A stretch of 30,215 nucleotides of DNA, taken from Roseiarcus sp050013915. Lineage in GTDB: Bacteria; Pseudomonadota; Alphaproteobacteria; Rhizobiales; Beijerinckiaceae. The translations under genes were made by a program, and so were the position numbers. The stretch is from positions 1-30,215 of the forward strand of contig JBEKEI010000050.1 in the NCBI GenBank assembly GCA_050013915.1. Reading direction: 5' to 3'. Positions 22,614 to 28,058 of the stretch are shown here, in pieces. The notes under the pieces are model-generated. The model did not search any database and had not been told where the DNA came from. It was given only the letters and a program-made list of their open reading frames with translations. Each line of letters starts with the position of its first letter. Within the stretch, counting starts at the first letter, position 1.

Positions 22614-22777
22614 GATTTTGCCGTAACCGGGGCAAATTACCCGGCAAGATCACAAAAAGCACGCAAGGAGCCGATCGGCAGGTAGCGCAGAGGATTGATA
22701 TTGTTCGACCTCGCAACTGCGAGATAAAAAATGCTGCATCTGCGTGCCAAGCAATTTGCCCCGGTTACGATTTTGCC
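22614..22777. mobile_element. 146-bp MITE-like element with TIRs and 9-bp target duplication, IS66-derived
   Basis: The element proper is 22623-22768. Its ends are perfect 16-bp inverted repeats, GTAACCGGGGCAAATT (22623-22638) and AATTTGCCCCGGTTAC (22753-22768), with weaker similarity for about ten more bases inward. It is flanked by identical 9-bp direct repeats GATTTTGCC (22614-22622 and 22769-22777), the mark of a transposition event. Ends beginning GTAA are typical of IS66, although that family usually makes 8-bp duplications. Inside, the minus strand codes for a short piece like the IS66 transposase C-terminus. No intact transposase is present, so any movement would need a helper in trans. 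Intact direct repeats suggest a fairly recent insertion. Confidence 0.75.
22637..22738 (-). pseudogene. Remnant of IS66 transposase (TnpC) C-terminus
   Basis: 33 codons ending in TAA inside the mini-element. IFYLAVARSNNINPLRYL resembles the C-terminal signature of IS66-family transposases, a hydrophobic stretch followed by A-(K/R)-x-N-x-(I/L)-(D/E/N)-P-x-x-Y-L. It lies next to the left terminal repeat, where the transposase gene ends in full-length IS66 elements. The rest of the gene is gone. Recognition is from memory of the motif, not from a search. Confidence 0.5.
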
Positions 22778-23494
22778 CTCCTTGCGCAGCTCCCAGGCGG
22801 GGAAAGCCGCCCGATTTTCGAACAGCGGATCGTGTCGCCGCGCCCGCGGCGCCGGCTCGGCCTCGAAATCTCTTGCGACCGACACACCATAGCATGAATT
22901 CTGATTTACAGGAAGGATTGTTTCGATTTCGGCTCGCGTCGCCCTCGAGCGCGCGCCCGCCGGGTCGACTCGCTCACTTCGAACCGGCCTCGCAAGCCCT
23001 GTTGGCGGGGGTCGCCGAGGCGGAGACTTGGCGCCCGCTCGCGGAACTCCCGCAGACTGTGATCAGCCGGGGCCCGGCGCTTGGGTCGCTCCCGGCGGAC
23101 GAGAAATGATCGAAGGCCGTCCATAGCCCTGTGATGACGACCGCCGCGGCCAGCAAACCGAGGCGCGGGCGATGGCGTTTCGATCCGATCAGGGTCAGGG
23201 ACTGTCCGTCGAGCCGCCTCGGCGACGACGATGAGGGAGAACGAACTAAGATCGGGGTCCGGGGTCAGGGTCGCGCGGGCCGGTCGCGCCGACAAGCGGC
23301 GAGAGCGCCCCGGCCTCGCCGGGCAAGCGCCTCAGCGGATTCCGATCGGCCGACCAACGGATCTGGTGCGCCACGCGCCAAGCCGGCTTCGGCCGCGAGG
23401 GCGCGCCCGCTCGGTCGGCTGAGCCGCGAGTCTCTGCTCGAGCGTCGCTGATATGGGAGGATTTTCATCGGCCGGCCCGCGATCCGGGGCCGGG
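22778..23494. other. Gene-poor stretch between mini-element and obg
   Basis: No well-supported gene. One minus-strand frame at 22974-23156 starts at TTG, has no ribosome site, and reads LAAAVVITGLWTAFDHF followed by a short polar part with two cysteines, as a small exported or membrane protein would. The frame stays open upstream of the TTG without any ATG. It may be a small gene with an unseen start or a decayed one. Another minus-strand frame from GTG 22885 reads into the mini-element. Confidence 0.35.
23472..23493 (-). terminator. Hairpin directly after obg stop
   Basis: Perfect 7-bp stem CCGGCCC / GGGCCGG with an 8-base loop, starting two bases past the obg stop codon. There is no T-tract, so it is a weak terminator candidate. 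Confidence 0.4.
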
Positions 23495-24565
23495 CTAAGC
23501 CGTCGCCATTTCAACTGTCTGTTTCGGCGCCTCCAGCGCGCGGCTCGCCTCGATGGCCGCGGCGGCCGCGCGCAGGACCTCGACGACGCCGCGGCCGGCG
23601 ACGGCGGAGAGTTCGAGCGGCCGCGCGCGCCTGACCCCTTCGGCGAGCGTCGGCCCGTGCGCGCGCATCGCGCGCCGGAGCCGCTCCTTCTGCTTGTCGA
23701 GCGTCGCCTCGTCGACGGCGTCGATCTTGGACAGGGCGACGATCTCCGCCTTTTCCGCCAGGCCGCCGCCATAGGCGGCCAGTTCGCGGCGGATCGTGCG
23801 ATAGTCGGCGCCGGCGTTGGCGCCGGTGCAGTCGACCAGGTGCAGCAGCACCCGGCAGCGCTCGACATGGCCGAGGAAGCGGTCGCCGAGGCCGTGCCCG
23901 TCATGGGCGCCTTCGATCAGGCCGGGAATGTCGGCGAGGACGAAATCGCGCCCGTCGATGCGGACGACGCCGAGCCCGGGATGCAGGGTCGTGAAGGGAT
24001 AGGCGGCGATCTTGGGCCTGGCCGCCGAAACGGTCGCCAGCAGCGTCGACTTGCCGGCGTTGGGCAGGCCGACGAGGCCGGCGTCGGCGATCAGCTTCAG
24101 GCGCAAGATCAGCATCCGCTCCTGGCCGGGCGCGCCGGGATTGGCGCGGCGCGGCGCGCGATTGGTCGCGGTCGTGAAATGGGCGTTGCCGAAGCCGCCG
24201 TTGCCGCCCTTGAACAGGCAGATTCGCTCGCCTTCGCTCTTCAGGTCGGCGAGCAGGGTCTCGCCATCCTCGTCGAACACCTGCGTGCCGGCCGGCACCT
24301 TGAGCACGGCGTCGGCGCCGCGCCCTCCCGCCCGGTTCTTGCCCATGCCGTGCACGCCGACCTTGGCCTTGAAATGCTGCTGATAGCGGAAGTCGATCAG
24401 CGTGTTGAGGCCGCCGGCGCATTCGACGACGACGTCGCCGCCGCGGCCGCCGTCGCCGCCGTCGGGGCCGCCGAACTCGATGAACTTCTCGCGCCGGAAC
24501 GAAACGCAACCGGCGCCGCCGTCGCCCGAGCGGACATAGACCTTGGCCTGATCGAGAAACTTCAT
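23495..24565 (-). CDS. obg: Obg/CgtA GTPase, ribosome assembly
   Basis: Essential GTPase acting in 50S ribosome maturation and stress control. The 356-residue protein starts MKFLDQAKVYVRSGDGGAGC, the glycine-rich Obg fold (to about 160, with GGPDGGDGGRGGDV and FGNAHFTTATNRAPRRANPG). The G domain follows: GLPNAGKSTLL (G1), ADIPGLIEGAHDGHGLGDRF (G3 and switch II), SKID (G4) and SAVAGRG (G5). The C-terminal tail is short. Start ATG 24565 overlaps the GNAT stop by four bases (ATGA), so the two are translationally coupled. The order rplU-rpmA-GNAT-obg is a standard alphaproteobacterial arrangement. The proBA genes that often come next are missing here; the gene-poor island follows. Confidence 0.97.
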   Translation of the reverse strand: MKFLDQAKVYVRSGDGGAGCVSFRREKFIEFGGPDGGDGGRGGDVVVECAGGLNTLIDFRYQQHFKAKVGVHGMGKNRAGGRGADAVLKVPAGTQVFDEDGETLLADLKSEGERICLFKGGNGGFGNAHFTTATNRAPRRANPGAPGQERMLILRLKLIADAGLVGLPNAGKSTLLATVSAARPKIAAYPFTTLHPGLGVVRIDGRDFVLADIPGLIEGAHDGHGLGDRFLGHVERCRVLLHLVDCTGANAGADYRTIRRELAAYGGGLAEKAEIVALSKIDAVDEATLDKQKERLRRAMRAHGPTLAEGVRRARPLELSAVAGRGVVEVLRAAAAAIEASRALEAPKQTVEMATA

Positions 24566-25182
24566 GGCGCGACTCTCGGCGGTTCGTGCGGCGGAACCGC
24601 GCCGGGCGGCGGCGCCCGCCGGTTCGTCCAGGCGGCGCGCTCCAGGTGGAAGCGGTCGCACGGCACCATGCCGCCGCGCGCGGGGGCGCCTTCGAGGCCG
24701 GTCCCGCCATGGACGAAGCCGCATTTTTCGAGCACGCGGCGCGAGGCGGCGTTCTCGACATGCGCGGTGGCGAGCATTTCGACCGCGTCGGTCAGCGCGA
24801 AGCCGGCGTCGATCGCCGCCGCGGCAGCCTCGGTCGCCAGGCCCTTGCCCCAGACTTCCGGGGCGAGCGCATAGCCGAGCGTGAGCCGGCCCTGGCGCCG
24901 GCCCTCGAGGCTCAGCATGCCGACGGGATCGCGCTTGCCGCGGATCGGCGCGATCACCAGGATGAGGTCGCGGCCGAGCGCATTGGCTTCGCGCGCGGTG
25001 AAGATGAAGCGCTCGGCCTCGCCCGGCGGATAGGGGTGGGGAATGCGCGAGGTCATGCGCGCCACCTCCCAGCGGCTGGAATAGCGCTCCACCGCGCGCG
25101 CGTCCGCGACCCGCGGCCAGCGCAGCCACAGCCGCTTCGTCTCGAGGCGAAACACGTCGTCGCGGGCGATGTCGGGAAACAT
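24562..25182 (-). CDS. GNAT-family N-acetyltransferase (RimJ/RimL type)
   Basis: A 206-residue acetyl-CoA-dependent acetyltransferase. It opens with the RimJ/L-like ETKRLWLRWPRVADARAVER. The acetyl-CoA binding motif A is around LGYALAPEVWGKGLATEAAA (about 101-120), followed by AHVENAASRRVLEKCGFVHG, which is the usual N-x-A-S-x-x-V-L-E-K-x-G-F block. The proline-rich last 25 residues (APPPGAVPPHEPPRVAP) are variable. GGAG lies just before the ATG. It sits between rpmA and obg as in many relatives, where it is commonly guessed to modify a ribosomal protein or GTPase partner, but the substrate is not known. Confidence 0.9.
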   Translation of the reverse strand: MFPDIARDDVFRLETKRLWLRWPRVADARAVERYSSRWEVARMTSRIPHPYPPGEAERFIFTAREANALGRDLILVIAPIRGKRDPVGMLSLEGRRQGRLTLGYALAPEVWGKGLATEAAAAAIDAGFALTDAVEMLATAHVENAASRRVLEKCGFVHGGTGLEGAPARGGMVPCDRFHLERAAWTNRRAPPPGAVPPHEPPRVAP

Positions 25183-25229
25183 GGGCTCCGGTCCTCTGGA
25201 AGGCGCGCACGGCGCCGAGAAACGACGAA

Positions 25230-25253
25230 GGGGAAGCGGCGCCCCACTTCCCC
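25230..25253 (-). terminator. Hairpin in rpmA-GNAT gap
   Basis: Perfect 7-bp arms GGGGAAG / CTTCCCC with a 10-base loop, followed on the minus strand by a mildly T-rich stretch (TTCGTCGTTTC). It may reduce readthrough from rpmA into the GNAT-obg pair. Confidence 0.4.
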
Positions 25254-25353
25254 TCGCCGGTCTCCCGGACCTGCCGGACGTTCGAAGTCGACCTTTGTTG
25301 TCGCCGTCGATGTCTCCAGGATTTCCTCGAGACCGTCCGCGGGGCTGGCGCCG

Positions 25354-25376
25354 GGCGGGGTCTCGCTTGCCCCGCC
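25354..25376 (-). terminator. Hairpin directly after rpmA stop
   Basis: Perfect 7-bp stem GGCGGGG / CCCCGCC with a 9-base loop, starting at the base after the TAA. It has no T-tract. It may stabilise the end of the rplU-rpmA message. Confidence 0.4.
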
Positions 25377-25643
25377 TTATTCGGCCGCTTGTTGGGCGAC
25401 CACCGCTACATAGGCGCGTCCGTTCGCTTTGGTCTGAAACGCCACCTTGCCGGCCGCCTTGGCGAAGAGCGTATGGTCGACGCCGATGCCGACGTTGCGG
25501 CCGGGATGGAACTTCGTCCCGCGCTGGCGAACCAGAATCATGCCGCTGACGACGGTCTCACCGCCGAATTTCTTGACGCCGAGCCGACGGCCGGCCGAGT
25601 CGCGCCCGTTGCGGGAAGAACCGCCTGCCTTCTTATGGGCCAT
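25377..25643 (-). CDS. rpmA: 50S ribosomal protein L27
   Basis: The 88-residue L27 whose N-terminal tail reaches the peptidyl-transferase centre. MAHKKAGGSSRNGRDSAGRR is the conserved start, without the cleaved extension that Firmicutes carry. It is followed by LGVKKFGGETVVSGMILVRQ and RGTKFHPGRNVGIGVDHTLF. ATG 25643 is chosen for this conserved start; the frame extends to 25694 without meaning. It is complete and normal, in contrast to rplU 81 bases upstream. Confidence 0.98.
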   Translation of the reverse strand: MAHKKAGGSSRNGRDSAGRRLGVKKFGGETVVSGMILVRQRGTKFHPGRNVGIGVDHTLFAKAAGKVAFQTKANGRAYVAVVAQQAAE

Positions 25644-25724
25644 AACCTGCTCCAGATGCCGCGCCGGCCGCCCAGCGGCGCCTGCGCTTTCCATACCTCA
25701 ACTTTGGTCGCGAACCAATCCGCT

Positions 25725-26056
25725 TCAAGCCGATTCGGCGGCCGGCGCCTGCGTCTCGGTCGATTCCGCCCGGGCGGACGGCTTCGCGCCGCCGGTCAGG
25801 AAGTCCTTGATCCGCACGACCGTGAGGTCCTGCTTGTGGCCGCGCTTGCGCCTCGAGTTCTTGCGGCGGCGCTTCTTGAAGGCGATGACCTTGGGGCCGC
25901 GCCCGTGCGAAACGATCTCGCCGGCGACCGTCGCGCCGGCGACCAGCGGCGCGCCGATCTGGCTCGTCGCGCCGTCGAACAGCGCGAGCACGGCGAAAGC
26001 CACCGAATCGCCCGGCTCGCCGGGCAGCGACAGCCGGTCTTGATGACTGCGAACAT
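25725..26056 (-). pseudogene. rplU: 50S ribosomal protein L21, 5' deletion with frameshift
   Basis: L21 sits at its usual place before rpmA. ATG 26056 with GGAG upstream starts MFAVIKTG, the normal L21 N-terminus. L21 should then continue with G-K-Q-Y-(R/K)-V and about ten more residues; these are missing. Sequence recognisable as L21 resumes in another frame at RLSLPGEPGDSVAFAVLALF and runs through GAPLVAGATVAGEIVSHGRG, AFKKRRRKNSRRKRGHKQDL and TVVRIKDFLTGG to the stop at 25725. The join is at GACCGGC (26033-26039). As written, frame 1 turns into nonsense after residue 8. Either the gene is broken, a programmed or alternative start rescues it, or the sequence has an assembly or read error here. 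The C-terminal tail after the L21 fold is alanine-rich. Confidence 0.85.
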
Positions 26057-26164
26057 CGTTTTCTCCGTGTTCAATCCGAATCTGCGCCGCGAAGGACGCG
26101 ATCGGCTTCTTTGCAGTGTCGACCTGCTGGTTGGCGCTCCGCCCGCGCCCGGCCCGACCGCGCG

Positions 26165-26195
26165 CAAAATCAAAAGCGCGGCTGGAAGCCGCGCT
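26165..26195 (-). terminator. Terminator-like hairpin at the rplU leader 5' end
   Basis: On the minus strand, AGCGCGGC-TTCCA-GCCGCGCT (perfect 8-bp stem, 5-base loop) is followed by TTTGATTTTG. It lies 110-140 bases before the rplU ATG and starts about 6 bases after the predicted transcription start. No minus-strand gene lies upstream in the window that it could terminate. It may be a leader control element or a 5'-protecting stem. Confidence 0.55.
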
Positions 26196-26207
26196 GGAGC
26201 GAGCGGT

Positions 26208-26236
26208 TCTATAGGAGCCCCGCGCCGTCCTGTCAA
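26208..26236 (-). promoter_or_regulatory. Sigma-70 promoter for rplU-rpmA
   Basis: On the minus strand: TTGACA (26236-26231), a 17-base spacer, TATAGA (26213-26208). It matches the -35 fully and the -10 in five of six positions. It predicts a start near 26201 and a leader of about 145 bases before rplU. Confidence 0.75.
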
Positions 26237-26278
26237 ACCATCCTGGCGCGCATTTGCGTGGCCGCGACGGGGGTTGGC

Positions 26279-26307
26279 TTGACATGTTTCATGACGAATG
26301 ATAAAAA
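26279..26307 (+). promoter_or_regulatory. Sigma-70 promoter for TetR-RND operon
   Basis: TTGACA (26279-26284), a 17-base spacer, TAAAAA (26302-26307). Transcription would start near 26314, 30 bases before the TetR ATG. It is back to back with the rplU promoter. Confidence 0.6.
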
Positions 26308-26316
26308 ACCATTATC
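26300..26316. promoter_or_regulatory. Inverted repeat GATAA-N7-TTATC at the TetR promoter
   Basis: Five-bp arms with a 7-base spacer that cover the -10 element and start point of the TetR promoter. The place is right for a self-repressing TetR operator. TTCATGAC also occurs twice as a direct repeat nearby (26288-26295 and 26331-26338). Confidence 0.4.
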
Positions 26317-26343
26317 TTCACTCCTCAAAATTCATGACCCGGA

Positions 26344-26979
26344 ATGAACGTAGCCCGCCGAACCGCCGACGAAACCCGCCAGTGCATTCTCGTCGCGGCC
26401 TGGGACCTGTTTCGCCAGGTCGGCTTCCGCAAGACGACGGTCGCCGACATCGCGGGCGCGCTCGGCATGTCGAGCGCCAACATCTACCGGTTCTTCGCCT
26501 CGAAGGACGCGCTCACGGAGGCGATCTGCCGCAACCTGCTCGGCGCGCTGACCGAAGCGGCGCGCGCCGCGGCGACCGGGCCGGGCGACGCGCGCGCGCG
26601 GCTCGCCGCGTTGCTGCTGACCCTGCACGGCAATCTTCGCGACCAGATGACCAATCAGAAGCGCGTCCACGAGGTCGTCGCGGTCGCGCTGGAGGAAAAC
26701 TGGCCGGCCGTTCACGAGTTCGTCCAAGCCTGCGAGGCGATCATCGCGGTCGTGGTGGCGGAAGGGCAGGCGAGCGGCGAATTCGGCCCAGGCGACCCGA
26801 AGACGCTCGCGGAACTGGTCTCCGCCGCCTGCGCCGTCATCCACCATCCCACCATGATCGCGCAATGCGCCGCGATGAAGCCGGACATGCGCGCCGAAGC
26901 CGTGGTCGATTTCGCGTTGCGCGCGCTCGCCAATCAGAACCCGCCCGCCGCATTGATCAGCCCGGAGACGGCGTCATGA
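26344..26979 (+). CDS. TetR-family regulator of the RND efflux operon
   Basis: A 211-residue TetR-family repressor. The DNA-binding domain is at 1-60 with TRQCILVAAWDLFRQVGFRK, TTVADIAGALGMSSANIYRF and FASKDALTEAIC, the classic TetR helix-turn-helix. The rest is an all-helical ligand-binding and dimer domain with little conservation. It is the first gene of an operon; its stop overlaps the adaptor start by four bases (ATGA). This and the family suggest that it represses the pump genes and itself and lets go when a toxic compound binds. The ribosome site is poor (GGA directly before the ATG), which would keep repressor levels low. Confidence 0.92.
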   Translation: MNVARRTADETRQCILVAAWDLFRQVGFRKTTVADIAGALGMSSANIYRFFASKDALTEAICRNLLGALTEAARAAATGPGDARARLAALLLTLHGNLRDQMTNQKRVHEVVAVALEENWPAVHEFVQACEAIIAVVVAEGQASGEFGPGDPKTLAELVSAACAVIHHPTMIAQCAAMKPDMRAEAVVDFALRALANQNPPAALISPETAS

Positions 26980-28058
26980 AGCTTCGTCGAATCCTTTTGG
27001 CGCTGGTCCCCGCGCTGTTGGCGGGGGCTTGCAACGCGCCGACGGAGGCGCGCAAGGAAGCGCCGCCGCGGCCGGTCCTCGTGGTGCAGGCGCATTATGC
27101 GCAGCGGACGCGCAGCCAGGTGCTGCCGGGAACCGTCAAGGCCAGGATCGAGAGCGATCTGGCCTTTCGCGTCGCCGGCAAGGTGGCCGAGCGCTTCGTC
27201 GACGCCGGCGCGATCGTCCACAAGGGCGACCCGCTGGCGCGGCTCGACGACACCGACTTTCGCCTGCAAGTCGACCAGGCCGAGGCTGACTATTCCGCCG
27301 CCAAGGGCGCGCTCGCCCAGGCGCAGGCCGAGGAGGATCGGATAGCGACGCTCAAGCGACAAGGCTGGTCGGCGGCCGCGGACGTCGACAAGACCAGGGC
27401 GGCGGCCGACCAGGCGCGCGGACTGTTCGCCAGAGCCGAGCGGGCGGTCAATCTGGCCCATAACGCGGTGGGTTATGCCACGTTGACCGCGGATGCGGAC
27501 GGAATCGTCAGCGCCGCGCTCGCCGAGCCCGGCCAGGTGCTCGCCGCCGGATCGGCCGCCATGCGCCTGTCGCACACCGGCGAGAAGGAGGCGGCGGTCG
27601 CCATTCCCGAAACCCTGGTCGATCGCGCGCGGTCGGCGACGGCGCGCGTCGAATTCTGGGCGCTCCCGGGCGTCGCCATAGCGGCGACCCTGCGCGAGCT
27701 GGCGCCGAACGCCGATCCGGCCACCCGCACCTATCAGGCGCGCTACGCCCTGCCCGACGCGCCCGCCAACGTGCAGCTGGGCATGAGCCTGACCGTCACG
27801 CTGGCCGACCGGAGCGAGCGGATCGCGCGACTGCCGCTCGGCGCGCTGTTCGACCAGGGCAAGGGACCGAGCCTCTGGGTGGTCGATCGCGCGAGCGGGA
27901 CGGTGACGGAAACGCCGGTGCGCATCGCGGGCTACGAGAGCGAATCCGTGCTCGTCGTCGATGGCGTCGCGGAAGGCGCAGAGGTCGTGGCGCTCGGCGC
28001 GCACAAGATCGACGCCGGCCAGAAGGTGCGCGTGGTCCAGAATCTCGCGGGGCTGTGA
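26976..28058 (+). CDS. RND efflux periplasmic adaptor (membrane fusion) lipoprotein
   Basis: A 360-residue HlyD/AcrA-type adaptor that links the inner membrane pump to an outer membrane channel. It starts MKLRRILLALVPALLAGACN, a lipoprotein signal with Cys19 as the likely lipidated residue. It then has a biotinyl-lipoyl-like half (SDLAFRVAGKVAERFVDAGA, then VHKGDPLARLDDTDF), a helical hairpin (about 95-150), the second lipoyl half (VGYATLTADADGIVSAALAE), and beta-barrel and membrane-proximal domains. ATG 26976 has GGAG eight bases upstream. The stop overlaps the next start by one base (TGATG). No outer membrane channel gene is visible in the window; it may follow on the right or be shared. 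Confidence 0.93.
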   Translation: MKLRRILLALVPALLAGACNAPTEARKEAPPRPVLVVQAHYAQRTRSQVLPGTVKARIESDLAFRVAGKVAERFVDAGAIVHKGDPLARLDDTDFRLQVDQAEADYSAAKGALAQAQAEEDRIATLKRQGWSAAADVDKTRAAADQARGLFARAERAVNLAHNAVGYATLTADADGIVSAALAEPGQVLAAGSAAMRLSHTGEKEAAVAIPETLVDRARSATARVEFWALPGVAIAATLRELAPNADPATRTYQARYALPDAPANVQLGMSLTVTLADRSERIARLPLGALFDQGKGPSLWVVDRASGTVTETPVRIAGYESESVLVVDGVAEGAEVVALGAHKIDAGQKVRVVQNLAGL

